Assembly: GCF_021484805.1 (NCBI RefSeq)
Contig: NZ_CP090557.1
Span: 856,501 to 920,500 of the forward strand
Length of the DNA: 64,000 nucleotides
Reading direction: 5' to 3'
Origin: Tellurirhabdus bombi
GTDB lineage: Bacteria > Bacteroidota > Bacteroidia > Cytophagales > Spirosomataceae
Positions within the stretch are counted from its first letter, which is position 1, and each line of letters starts with the position of its first letter. Under the pieces are notes generated by a model. It did not search any database and was not told the origin of the DNA. It saw nothing but the letters and a program-made list of their open reading frames with translations. Made by a program: the position numbers and the translations under genes. This document shows, piece after piece, positions 53,875 through 63,381 of this stretch.

Positions 53875-54276
53875 ATGAGAAAGCTGGCCAAACTATTCGG
53901 CACTATACTTTTGGTGATTCTCCTTGACTGCGGTGTTCGAGTGATACCTCAGATTAATCACGTCACCTCTCTGGGTACACTTATATGGAACACTCTATTT
54001 TATGTTTTCGCATTCATCTTTCATGTAGGTTGGATGTACTTAGTCGCCATTAAAGTATTCATTGTATTTTCATTTCTGTTGCCAAACAAGAAAATGGCGT
54101 TCATCCTTTTAGGCAGTATTATCGCATTTCTAGCGTATGTTCTGCACGCCATTATATTTTCCCTTGAACTAGAAAAATCACAAGTTTATACCTCTGCTAT
54201 CGCCTACCTAGTCATCGGTTACTTATTCGGGTTGTGTTTTTACAACATATTCAAAAAAGACCTGAAACCTGCCTAA
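53875..54276 (+). CDS. Small membrane protein of unknown function
   Basis: I do not recognise this 133-residue protein. It begins MRKLAKLFGTILLVILL and has about four hydrophobic segments: 7-22, 40-68, 75-97 and 110-126. Charges are few and sit in the loops and at the C-terminus (KKDLKPA). It follows recG by 30 nt on the same strand and may be co-transcribed, but no functional link is evident. Its codon use appears more AT-rich than that of recG. An orphan or lineage-specific gene is likely. Confidence 0.6.
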   Translation: MRKLAKLFGTILLVILLDCGVRVIPQINHVTSLGTLIWNTLFYVFAFIFHVGWMYLVAIKVFIVFSFLLPNKKMAFILLGSIIAFLAYVLHAIIFSLELEKSQVYTSAIAYLVIGYLFGLCFYNIFKKDLKPA

Positions 54277-54342
54277 AAACGGTTACCTGAAAGATAGCTA
54301 ACACGCTATTTTCAAGCAGGTTTCAAGCCATGACTTTGCCGG

Positions 54343-55611
54343 TTATTTACTGGCAACTTCCATTGCCTTGCCTTTTTCCACTGCTTTCATAACCCGGAAA
54401 AAGTTGCCGCTCCAGATTTTTTCAATGTCTTTTTTCGAGTAACCCCGACGCAGAAATTCAACCGTAAAATTCTCATACTGACTCACATCAAAACAGTCAG
54501 CCAGGGCACCACCACCGTCGAAGTCCGCTCCCATGCCTACGTGATCGATTCCGATTAGTTTGACGATGTGATCAATGTGATCGACGGCATCTTTTACGGT
54601 GGCCAGTTGAATCGGGTATTTTTGATTTAACTCCATAAATTCGGCCCGCGCTTTTTTCTGATCCTCTTCCGACAATTTGCTCATGGCTCCCATCAAGGCG
54701 CGGCGGTCTTTTACGCCCCATTTTTCCAGCATGGTTTTCATCGCGGCTTCGCGCTCCGGGCTGGGCGGAATGGTTTTAACGTAATCGCTCAACAGGTTTA
54801 GTTGCACTACGCCACCGTTCTTTGCCAATGCCTTCAGCATGTCGTCGGTCAGGTTTCGGGGATGGTCGCAAATGGCTTTCGCGCCCGAATGGGAGGCAAT
54901 AATGGGCACTTTCGACAGCCGAACCACGTCGTAAAATGTAGAATCCGACACGTGCGACACGTCAATCATCATGCCTAGCCGGTTCATTTCTGTCACCACC
55001 TGCTCACCCAATGGACTCAAACCCTGGTATTCGGCTCCTTTCGGGTCGGTTGATGAATCGCAAATATCGTTGTTGCTCGAATGGCAAAGCGTCATGTAGC
55101 GCGAACCCATGTCGTAAAATTTCTTCAGCATCGAAATGTCGTGGCCCATCGGATAACCGTTTTCAACGCCGATGAAAATCACCCGCTTGCCCGTTTTGCC
55201 AATCCGGTAGGCCTCTTCCGGCGTGGTCGCCAACTCTGCTTCCGAAGCCGTGTTTTTCAGCGTTGTATTTACTGCCTCAAAGATGCTCAGTGCCTTCTGC
55301 TTTGCTGTTTCGTGGCCCTCGGGCGTCCGTGGTCCCTGTCCCAGATAAACCGCCCAGAAAATCGCATCCAGACCGCCTTTTCTCATGCGCGGATAATCAA
55401 CCTTGCTGTTGGTAGTGCGTGGATCGTTCTCTTTGGTAACATCAAATCCTCCCCGAGACAGCAGCATGGGCGTGTCGGCGTGGGTATCCACCGTAAATGC
55501 CTTTTCGTGGATTTTGTGCGCTTTTTTGAGCAGCGCCTCATCCTGGGCCGCAGCCGGAAGGAAGCCCGTTGCCAGACAGGCACAAAGTGTTGGGTATAGC
55601 CAGTTTTTCAT
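54343..55611 (-). CDS. Exported membrane dipeptidase (M19 family)
   Basis: The 422-residue protein has a signal peptide ending FLPAAAQ. M19 features: FTVDTHADTPMLL with the first two metal ligands, FIGVENGYPMG carrying the Glu, TLCHSSNNDICDSS, MIDVSHVSDSTF, ASHSGAKAICDHPRN and IGIDHVGMGADFDGG. The binuclear zinc enzyme hydrolyses dipeptides. It lies downstream of the SusC/SusD pair, though a terminator-like hairpin separates it by about 35 nt. A role in periplasmic peptide use together with that pair is likely but inferred. Confidence 0.92.
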   Translation of the reverse strand: MKNWLYPTLCACLATGFLPAAAQDEALLKKAHKIHEKAFTVDTHADTPMLLSRGGFDVTKENDPRTTNSKVDYPRMRKGGLDAIFWAVYLGQGPRTPEGHETAKQKALSIFEAVNTTLKNTASEAELATTPEEAYRIGKTGKRVIFIGVENGYPMGHDISMLKKFYDMGSRYMTLCHSSNNDICDSSTDPKGAEYQGLSPLGEQVVTEMNRLGMMIDVSHVSDSTFYDVVRLSKVPIIASHSGAKAICDHPRNLTDDMLKALAKNGGVVQLNLLSDYVKTIPPSPEREAAMKTMLEKWGVKDRRALMGAMSKLSEEDQKKARAEFMELNQKYPIQLATVKDAVDHIDHIVKLIGIDHVGMGADFDGGGALADCFDVSQYENFTVEFLRRGYSKKDIEKIWSGNFFRVMKAVEKGKAMEVASK

Positions 55612-55640
55612 CGGTATTTTTTAAGGTATTCGAAAAATGA

Positions 55641-55668
55641 TAAAAAGGGTACGCGTTAACACGTACCC
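55641..55668 (-). terminator. Terminator-like hairpin between susD and the dipeptidase
   Basis: On the minus strand GGGTACGTGTT (55668-55658) pairs with AACGCGTACCC (55657-55647), one G-U pair and no real loop, followed by TTTTTA. It suggests full or partial termination after susD and so lower expression of the dipeptidase. Confidence 0.65.
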
Positions 55669-55690
55669 CACTGATTTATTAGTTTGTTGA

Positions 55691-57151
55691 TTATTTAGCG
55701 AACCACAGTTTCATTTTTTTGTCGTTCTGGCCTCCCTGCCGCTTCAGCGCCTCTTTGAAGTTTACGTTGTTCAACGATTCTTCGGAGCCGGGATAAGGCA
55801 GCCGGGTTGGGATTACCCCGCCGTTGGTGTTAAGCGCGGGCGGCGACAGCACCGGAATCCCCGTGCGACGGTACTCGGTCCACGCTTCCACGCCTTGACC
55901 ATATAAAGCGATCCACTTTTGCTCCATAATCTGCGTATAGCCTTCTGCCCCGGTTTTCAGGGCGTTGGCCGTTAGGTAGGCGGGCGCTACGGTCAGGCCG
56001 TACTGGCTGTGCGACGCTTTGATGGCATCGGTATAATTAGCCGCTACATCGCCCGCTGACGCAATGCCTTTATAGGCAAATTCCGCTTTGATGAGCAGCA
56101 ATTCCGCGTACGTAATGATGACGCCGGGAGCCGTTGCCGCCACGAAGAGATTACCAACTTTTGAGGTTTTTGACAGTCCCAATGCGTTGGCGTCCGAAGC
56201 GGCCAGGCCGTTTGGAACGCCTTTGTAATCGCCCCCATCGGCCGGTGCATTGGCGTAAACCGTCAGGCGCGTGTCATTCATGGCCTTTAGCTTATTCACC
56301 AGCGTCGCGCTTACGCGGTGGTCATCCCGTGTTTTGCGATTTTCGTTAATGGGATTGTTGTTGGGAGCCGCCGCCAGGTAATTGAGCTGCACATTGTCAG
56401 CGTTAGCCGCCAGCACCGGGTATTTCGCCGGATCTTTCAGAATGCGCTCAATTTCTGTTTTTACATCAATAGGCGCATCGGCTTTGCCCAGCATCCGGTT
56501 CAGAATACGCAGGCTAAGCGTGTTGGCAAACTTTTTCCATTTCGTCAGATCGCCGCTCAGCAGAATATCTCCGGCAATGGCTTTGCTTTTATCCGTCACG
56601 TTAATCATGTCGTTGGCGGTTTTCAACTCAGCAATAATTCCGGCATAGACATCTTTCTGCGCGTCGTATTTGGGTTGAAGCGTTCCTTCCAGCCCCTTTA
56701 CGGCATCCGAGTAGGGAATATCGCCATAAATATCCGTCAGCAGAGAAAATACCCACGACCGTAAAATGATGGCTACAGCCTGGTAATTCGGGTTGCCTGT
56801 TTCGGCTCCAATTTTATAAATGCGCTGATAATCAGCTATCGCCTCGATGTAAAAATTGCTCCAGCCCGTATTTACTACATCGTTGGACGTCGTGTACTGA
56901 TCAACGTCGGTATACTGAATCCGGGCCCAATGCTGCGGAATCAGGTTGCCAATGTCCTGCCCAATCGATCCTCCCCAGTACACATCAACGGCGCTCTGAA
57001 TACCGTGCGGCATGAACAAATCAGCGCCAGCCGTTGTCGGGTTATTTGGGTTGGTATTGAGTTCATCAAATTCACCTGTGCAGGCAGACATCCCTAACAG
57101 CAGGGCTGCCATCGCGGCTTTATATCGGAAAGAATAGAAAATGCGTTTCAT
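55691..57151 (-). CDS. SusD-like (SusD/RagB group 2) outer-membrane lipoprotein
   Basis: The 486-residue protein has a lipoprotein signal with lipobox MSAC (Cys24), then GEFDELNTNPNNPTTAG, the start typical of the SusD-like_2 family. IGQDIGNLIPQHWARIQYTD is in the binding half. YTQIMEQKWIALYGQGVEAW is the family C-terminal motif. These lipoproteins lid SusC barrels and often serve peptide or mixed substrates. The gene follows susC by 14 nt. It differs from the SusD at 17206, which belongs to the main RagB/SusD group. Confidence 0.93.
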   Translation of the reverse strand: MKRIFYSFRYKAAMAALLLGMSACTGEFDELNTNPNNPTTAGADLFMPHGIQSAVDVYWGGSIGQDIGNLIPQHWARIQYTDVDQYTTSNDVVNTGWSNFYIEAIADYQRIYKIGAETGNPNYQAVAIILRSWVFSLLTDIYGDIPYSDAVKGLEGTLQPKYDAQKDVYAGIIAELKTANDMINVTDKSKAIAGDILLSGDLTKWKKFANTLSLRILNRMLGKADAPIDVKTEIERILKDPAKYPVLAANADNVQLNYLAAAPNNNPINENRKTRDDHRVSATLVNKLKAMNDTRLTVYANAPADGGDYKGVPNGLAASDANALGLSKTSKVGNLFVAATAPGVIITYAELLLIKAEFAYKGIASAGDVAANYTDAIKASHSQYGLTVAPAYLTANALKTGAEGYTQIMEQKWIALYGQGVEAWTEYRRTGIPVLSPPALNTNGGVIPTRLPYPGSEESLNNVNFKEALKRQGGQNDKKMKLWFAK

Positions 57152-57165
57152 GCGTCAAACTAGTT

Positions 57166-60100
57166 TTACAAATTGAAGCTGATGTTGAAGCCAACTGAAC
57201 GGGTGGTCGGAATCTGTCCGTTTTCGATACCTTGCAGGTTACCGTCGTTATAAAAGCTGGTTTCTGGATCAATGTGCGGAATGTTGCTGTGCAGCAACGC
57301 CAGGTTCCGGCCAACTGCCGAGATCATGATGTCCCGGAACGGTAGTCTTTTGAACACTTTGCCCGGCAACATGTACGAGAAGCGTACTTCGCGCAGTTTG
57401 ACATAGCTACCGTCGAAGATCGTTCCTTCGTTGTTCGTCAGCAGGTAGTATTTGTGGTGCCATTCTTCCGACGTAATTCGTTTGGTATTAGGCACATAAT
57501 TCGGATTGTCAGCCGTTCCGGTGTTCACGACGCCTTCGCCCACAATGCCTTCTTCGCGACCAAACGTGGTTTCTTTCAAGACACCCGTATACCGACCAAT
57601 GTTGATGGTTTGCGAGAAAATATCGCCCCCTTGTTTCATGTCGATCAGGGTGCTGAGCGTAAAGTTTTTGTAGGTAAACGTGTTCTGAAGGCCACCAATC
57701 CACTTCGGTGTGAAGTTCCCCAAGACACGGCGTACCGGATCAACTTGCGGATAGCCGCTGTTGTCGTATACGATGTTACCCGACGGATCGCGCAGGAAGC
57801 CCTGGCCGAAGAACGTTCCGTAAGGCTGGCCAACCCGCGCTTCGATACCCATACCCCGAACCGTTCCCAGCGTATAAGTCGTCAAGCCCTCGGCCAGTTC
57901 AATAACTTTATTACGGTTCTGCGCCCAGTTTAGCGAGATATCCCACTGAAATGCGTTTGTTTTAATGGGCGAGCCTGTCAACTGGATTTCAACGCCCCGG
58001 TTTTGCAGCCGTCCCGCGTTGAGCAGTTTTGAAGAGAAACCGGTTGCGTTCGAGATGTCAACCTTCAGAATCTGGTTGAAAGACTGTTTGTCATAATAGG
58101 TTATGTCCAGCCCAACCCGATTACGCCACAGCTTGATTTCTGCGCCAATTTCATACGAGTTGGTTAACTCTGGTTTTAGCGCGGCGTTCAGCATGGCGTT
58201 GCTTTCGGCCAGCGAAGGGGTGCTTCCCCAGGCGTTGGCATAGGCGTAAGTTTGCATCAGGTTGTAAGGATCGGTATCGTTCCCTACCCGCGCAATACCA
58301 CCCCGGATTTTGGCTAGCGAAAGCACCGACGAGTTGACATTGAAGATATCGGTCAGGATGGCGCTAACGGCAGCCGATGGGTAGAAGTAAGAGCGGTTGT
58401 CGGCCGGTAAAGTACTTGACCAGTCATTCCGGGCCGTCAGATCCACGAAGAGGTAGTTGCGAAAACCAATGTTAGCCGACGCATAAAGGCTATTGATCAC
58501 CCGTTCGTTGTACGAGTTTTCGGTTACCGGACGAAGCCGCGAGTTACCCATGTTCCACACGCGGGGGATGGCTAATTCGGCCGCACTCATGTAGTTACGC
58601 TGGTAGAAGTTACGGCGGTGGTTGCCACCAACATTGGCCGTAATATCGAATTCACCGAACTTTTTGGTTCCGTTTAGCAGGAAATCGGAGTTGGATTCCT
58701 GAACGTAAATCTGCTCTTCGTTGTAGCTGTCGAAGAGGTTAGACGTCCGGGCGGCATTCTTTGTTTTGCGCCGATCTTCGTAGAAATCCGTGCCTGAACG
58801 AGCCGTCAGCGTCAGCCAATCCGTAAACTTGTACGTCACGGCGAGGTTTCCAAACAAGCGATCCCGCTCGTTTTCCCGCGCGCTTTCGTTCAACTGATAG
58901 TAAGGATTTGTCCAGTAGTTGTGGTTCCAGTTGTTTTGGTAGATGCTGCCGGGAGCCCGGTAATTTTTCAGCTGCTCCATGTCCACCTGCCGACCGAACC
59001 AGATGAAATACAAGCCCCAGTTGGTGCGGTTGTCGCTCCCGTCTTTTACGTAATTCCCCGTTGCCCGAATGCTCAGCTTCTTGGTCAGGTTCCATCCCGC
59101 GTTCAGGGAAATGGTCCGGCGTTTGTAGTCAGTATTCGGTAAGATACCCGTTTGATTCAGATCCGTAAACGAAAGACGGAAGTCCCCTTTGTCGCTGGCG
59201 CCCGTCACCGAAATGTTGTTGGTCAGCGTTTTTCCAGTTTCGAAGAACTGATTGACGTTATCAGGATGAGCTACCCAGGGCGTTGCCTGACGAACGCCAT
59301 CCACTACAGGCGAATCAAATTGTGGCAGCAGGCGACCATCTAATTTAGGCCCCCAGCTTTCATCGACGCCATCATTCACACCGGCACCCCGGCCATCGAC
59401 GTACGAGAACAGGCCTTTGCCGCCCTGACCGTATTCGTTTTGCCATTCGGGCAGCCGGAAAGGTTTCTCAAACGTGGTATTTGAATTGACGGATACGCCA
59501 ATCCCTTTCGAGCCTTTCCCACTTTTCAGCGTAATCAAAACTACGCCGTTGGCACCCCGCGAGCCATAGAGGGCCGCTGCGCTGGGGCCTTTCAGGACGC
59601 TCACCGACTCAATATCATCTGGATTCAGCGAAGCGGCCCCGTTTCCGTAGTCTACGCCTGTACCCGAACCATAGTTGCCGTTGTCGATGGGCACACCGTC
59701 TACCACGAAAAGAGGTTGGTTGTTACTCCCAATGGAACTGGCCCCCCGAATCAGCATCCGCGAAGACGCTCCAGGTGCCCCGTTGGAGTTCGTTACCTGA
59801 ACCCCGGCAATCCGCCCCGACAAGGCGTTGACGAGGTTGGTCTCGCGCGCTTGGGTCAACTGCTTTCCCCCCACTTCCTGCACTGAATAACCAAGGGCTT
59901 TCTTTTCCCGCGTGATTCCTAGTGCCGTTACGACGACTTCTCCCAGAATCGCAGCATCCTCTTCCAGTTTGATATCGAAGGTGGTTTTGTCACCCACGGC
60001 AATTTCTTTGGGTAAGTGTCCGATAAAGGACACCACAAGCGTGGCGTTGGCGGGCGCATTCAACGAAAACTCACCATTAGAATTGGTTGTACTTCCTCGA

Positions 60101-60252
60101 TCGGTGCCTTTAATGACAACATTAGCGCCGGGCAAACCCCCTCCGTCTGATTGGGAGGTAATGCGCCCTTTCAGCAGACGATCTTGTGCAGAACTGGCTA
60201 CACTAAACAGCATAGCAAGCAGCAAACAACTTACTGTAAAGATATTCCTCAT
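57166..60252 (-). CDS. SusC/RagA family TonB-dependent transporter (second)
   Basis: The 1028-residue protein has a signal peptide ending SVASSAQ, then a carboxypeptidase-like domain (LKGRITSQSDGGGLPGANVV) and the SusC motif VVVTALGITREKKALGYSVQ. The plug contains LRGASSIGS-type and ALYGSRGANGVVLITLKSG segments. The barrel ends RSVGFNISFNL. This sub-type (ALGITREKKALGYS) is commonly paired with SusD-like_2 proteins, as here. An extremely AT-rich 476-bp gap lies upstream. There is no STN domain. Confidence 0.95.
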   Translation of the reverse strand: MRNIFTVSCLLLAMLFSVASSAQDRLLKGRITSQSDGGGLPGANVVIKGTDRGSTTNSNGEFSLNAPANATLVVSFIGHLPKEIAVGDKTTFDIKLEEDAAILGEVVVTALGITREKKALGYSVQEVGGKQLTQARETNLVNALSGRIAGVQVTNSNGAPGASSRMLIRGASSIGSNNQPLFVVDGVPIDNGNYGSGTGVDYGNGAASLNPDDIESVSVLKGPSAAALYGSRGANGVVLITLKSGKGSKGIGVSVNSNTTFEKPFRLPEWQNEYGQGGKGLFSYVDGRGAGVNDGVDESWGPKLDGRLLPQFDSPVVDGVRQATPWVAHPDNVNQFFETGKTLTNNISVTGASDKGDFRLSFTDLNQTGILPNTDYKRRTISLNAGWNLTKKLSIRATGNYVKDGSDNRTNWGLYFIWFGRQVDMEQLKNYRAPGSIYQNNWNHNYWTNPYYQLNESARENERDRLFGNLAVTYKFTDWLTLTARSGTDFYEDRRKTKNAARTSNLFDSYNEEQIYVQESNSDFLLNGTKKFGEFDITANVGGNHRRNFYQRNYMSAAELAIPRVWNMGNSRLRPVTENSYNERVINSLYASANIGFRNYLFVDLTARNDWSSTLPADNRSYFYPSAAVSAILTDIFNVNSSVLSLAKIRGGIARVGNDTDPYNLMQTYAYANAWGSTPSLAESNAMLNAALKPELTNSYEIGAEIKLWRNRVGLDITYYDKQSFNQILKVDISNATGFSSKLLNAGRLQNRGVEIQLTGSPIKTNAFQWDISLNWAQNRNKVIELAEGLTTYTLGTVRGMGIEARVGQPYGTFFGQGFLRDPSGNIVYDNSGYPQVDPVRRVLGNFTPKWIGGLQNTFTYKNFTLSTLIDMKQGGDIFSQTINIGRYTGVLKETTFGREEGIVGEGVVNTGTADNPNYVPNTKRITSEEWHHKYYLLTNNEGTIFDGSYVKLREVRFSYMLPGKVFKRLPFRDIMISAVGRNLALLHSNIPHIDPETSFYNDGNLQGIENGQIPTTRSVGFNISFNL

Positions 60253-60728
60253 TGATTTTAGTGTTAAGAAAGCCAGCGATCTATTTATAACTTTTTAAAT
60301 AATCAGTGCTATTTAACACAAAAAATTGTTAGTGTAAATTAAAAGCTAATTAATTGTTAATTCTTTCTTTTTTCAGAATATTAGTTGTTAAATAAGTTAT
60401 ATATCCCTTCATTGATCATTTTTTATCATTTATTACTCTGTTTTAAACATAAGCTTATATTAGAATTTCTATAACCTATATATTCATTATATCCATATAA
60501 AAATTTACCTCACCTTATTTTCATCGAATTATATTTTGTTCATTTATGTCTTTATAAAATAAAATTTAATTATACTGTCTATACAATTATTAAAGACTAT
60601 TTTTTTATAATTTTTCTACCATAGCAGCTAATAGCTATTTTGAACATCTCATCTACTCATGCATAAAAGCAAAAAGACCGGACATGGATATACTCCATGC
60701 CCGGTCTCCGTTTTGTAAGGTATTTTAA
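60253..60728. other. Very AT-rich 476-bp gap upstream of the second susC
   Basis: No gene is visible. The two lines 60361-60480 contain only 24 G/C in 120 bases, against about half elsewhere in the window. It must hold the susC promoter and probably a long leader. Its left part near 60280-60350 contains several TTTTTTG and TTAA tracts, but I see no exact TAnnTTTG element. The far right end is the ftsK terminator. Confidence 0.6.
60670..60708 (-). terminator. Terminator of ftsK
   Basis: On the minus strand AGACCGGGCATGGA (60707-60694) pairs with TCCATGTCCGGTCT (60688-60675), 14 bp with one G-U pair and a 5-nt loop, followed by a T-rich tail. It lies about 20 nt after the ftsK stop. Confidence 0.9.
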
Positions 60729-63263
60729 CTATATCGCTTTTAGGCGATCTTCTAATGCTTGCGGGTCCTGAATCAGTACCTCACGGGCTTTGCTGCCCTC
60801 AAATGGACCTACAATACCGGCCGCTTCCAACTGGTCAATCAAACGCCCGGCTCGGTTGTAGCCTAGTTTCAACCGGCGCTGAATGAGCGAGGTGCTTCCC
60901 TGTTGGTGAATTACTACGAGCCGGGCCGCTTCGTCAAACATTGGGTCCCGATTTGACAAATCAACGTCTTTCTCCTCACTCTGCCCACTCTCGTCGCCTT
61001 CAAATTCGGGTAGCCCATAAGCCGCATCATAGCCCCGCTGATTCGCAACAAAATCACAGATTTCCTCGATTTCGCCCGTATCCACAAACGGACACTGCAA
61101 GCGGATGATGTCGGAATTGGACGAGAAAAGCATATCGCCCATGCCTACCAATTGCTCGGCTCCCCCCGCGTCGAGAATGGTCCGTGAGTCAATTTTAGAC
61201 GTTACCTTAAACGAAAGCCGCGCCGGGAAATTGGCCTTGATCAAACCAGTAATGACGTTCACCGAAGGCCGCTGCGTAGCCACCACCAGGTGAATTCCAA
61301 TCGCCCGGGCCAACTGGGCCAACCGCGCAATTGGCTGTTCCACTTCCTTCCCGGCGGTCATCATCAAGTCGGCTAACTCGTCAATTACCAGTACGATATA
61401 CGGCAGAAAACGGTGGCCTTTCTCAGGACTCAGTCGCCGCTGAACAAACTTAGCGTTGTATTCTTTCAGGTTCCGGCAACCCGCGTCTTTTAGCAGGTTG
61501 TAGCGGTTATCCATCTCAATACAAAGCGAATTGAGCGTGTTAACTACCTTCTTGGTATCCGTAATGATCGCTTCGTCCGAATCAGGGAGCTTCGCCAGGA
61601 AGTGACGCTCCAGCTTATTATAGAGCGTTAATTCCACCTTTTTCGGGTCAACGAGTACTAGCTTGAGTTGGGATGGGTGCTTTTTATAAACCAGTGAAGT
61701 CAGCAACACATTCAATCCCACCGACTTACCCTGTCCGGTAGCCCCCGCCATGAGCAAGTGCGGCATCTTGGCCAGATCCGCCACTAAAATTTCATTGGAG
61801 ATGGTTTTACCCATGACCACCGGCAGCTCAAACGAACTCTTGGCAAACTTCTCGCTCGTAATCATCGAGCGCATCGACACCATTTCCCGGTTTTTGTTCG
61901 GCACTTCAATCCCAATAGTGCCTTTCCCAGGCATGGGTGCAATGATCCGGATGCCTAAAGCGGCCAGATTCAGGGCAATATCGTCTTCCAGGCTTTTAAT
62001 TTTGGAAATCCGCACCCCGGCAGCCGGAACAATTTCGTAAAGCGTAACGGTTGGCCCAATGGTCGCTTTGATGTTGTCGATGGTGATGCCGTAGTTCTGG
62101 AGCGTCTCCACGATCCGGTCCTTGTTGGCTTCCAGTTCTTCGTTGGTTACTTTGGTCTGCTGATTTTCGGGATAATCGGCCAGCAAGTCAACCGTTGGGA
62201 AAAGGTATCTAGGCAGCTCAAGGGTCGGGTCATACAGACCGTTTGTCTTCAGGAGGTCCTCGTTAACTTCATCCGTCGGGCCAGCGTAGGCTTCGGGCAC
62301 TGGAGCCGCAGGCGCAGCCTCTTCGATAGGTCTGACTGACGTATCTTCGATGGTTAGCGTGAGCTTTCCGTTCGAAGAGCCATTCAAGACCGGTGTTTTC
62401 TCTACTGGTTTTGGCAACTCTTCCTCTACTACTTCCTCCGGTATGGAAGCTTCCACGGGCGGCGGCACCGGAACGGGGTTGGGCTTTACGGCTCCATTGG
62501 TAGCGGGCCTCGCTTTAGGAACATCGATAAAATCCTCTAAATCATCTTCCTCATACTCTTCTTCTTCCCCAGTTGGCTCGTCGGTATGCTGTTCTTTTTC
62601 GGTTGGCGTTCTGCGGGGCATGGACGGCAGCGAAGGAACTGATATTGAGGTTATTCCGTAAAAGAAGATAACAAATAAAAATAGGGCAAACAGGATAATA
62701 GCAATACCGCCCCAACCAATGAGCGCGTGTAAGAGCACGTTTATTTCGTACCCAATTCCGCCGCACCAGACGCTGCCTTGTTGCACCTCGTCTTTCAAAA
62801 GCACCACATAACCGGCCAGCATACTGAACCAGGCCATGTAAAACAGAATTTCCTTGGTTACGCGCCCTAACGGCACTAAGTCACGCCCGAAGATCAGACG
62901 CCAGGAAGCCAGAAAGAGAATGAGCGGAATGCCTAAAGCTGCTACACCAAACCAGCGGAAAATAAATACATGCGCGATAAATACGCCCAAGATACCCAAC
63001 CAGTTTCGCGTGTCTTCTCCGGTTTCCCGCAAAGCCGTTGTAGAGGCGGCATCTAACGTACTTTGGTCTGCCGTGCCGGTTAGCAGGTAAGACCCAAAAG
63101 CAGCCAGTAAGCCCAGGGACAGCAAAAACAGGAAGCCCCCTAACGACAATTGTGCTCGCCGGTCTGTACGCCACGCTTCAAAATTCAGGGTTCGTCCGGG
63201 TGTTTCTGTGGCCTTGCCGCGTTCTTTCCGGATCGTGTTTTGTCGGGTAATGGGTTGTGCCAT
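60729..63263 (-). CDS. ftsK: FtsK/SpoIIIE DNA translocase
   Basis: The 844-residue protein has four to five N-terminal membrane helices (about 35-215) and an acidic, Pro-rich linker (about 215-350). The motor follows with Walker A GATGQGKSVGLN, LVLVDPKKVELTLYNK, Walker B IVLVIDELADLMM, and RLAQLARAIGIHLVVATQRP. The C-terminal gamma winged helix (about 775-844; LVVIHQQGSTSLIQRRLKLG) recognises polar DNA motifs (KOPS). It pumps DNA at the septum to finish chromosome segregation and dimer resolution. It is typical in length for Bacteroidota. Confidence 0.97.
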   Translation of the reverse strand: MAQPITRQNTIRKERGKATETPGRTLNFEAWRTDRRAQLSLGGFLFLLSLGLLAAFGSYLLTGTADQSTLDAASTTALRETGEDTRNWLGILGVFIAHVFIFRWFGVAALGIPLILFLASWRLIFGRDLVPLGRVTKEILFYMAWFSMLAGYVVLLKDEVQQGSVWCGGIGYEINVLLHALIGWGGIAIILFALFLFVIFFYGITSISVPSLPSMPRRTPTEKEQHTDEPTGEEEEYEEDDLEDFIDVPKARPATNGAVKPNPVPVPPPVEASIPEEVVEEELPKPVEKTPVLNGSSNGKLTLTIEDTSVRPIEEAAPAAPVPEAYAGPTDEVNEDLLKTNGLYDPTLELPRYLFPTVDLLADYPENQQTKVTNEELEANKDRIVETLQNYGITIDNIKATIGPTVTLYEIVPAAGVRISKIKSLEDDIALNLAALGIRIIAPMPGKGTIGIEVPNKNREMVSMRSMITSEKFAKSSFELPVVMGKTISNEILVADLAKMPHLLMAGATGQGKSVGLNVLLTSLVYKKHPSQLKLVLVDPKKVELTLYNKLERHFLAKLPDSDEAIITDTKKVVNTLNSLCIEMDNRYNLLKDAGCRNLKEYNAKFVQRRLSPEKGHRFLPYIVLVIDELADLMMTAGKEVEQPIARLAQLARAIGIHLVVATQRPSVNVITGLIKANFPARLSFKVTSKIDSRTILDAGGAEQLVGMGDMLFSSNSDIIRLQCPFVDTGEIEEICDFVANQRGYDAAYGLPEFEGDESGQSEEKDVDLSNRDPMFDEAARLVVIHQQGSTSLIQRRLKLGYNRAGRLIDQLEAAGIVGPFEGSKAREVLIQDPQALEDRLKAI

Positions 63264-63381
63264 GTTTATTAATATCGAAAACAGTACGCTACGATGGCCT
63301 TAAATTGAAAATCATCACGATTCGGTTACTTAACCAATGAGAAAGTTACTAATTATTGGTTGAATAAATACGTGGCCTACC

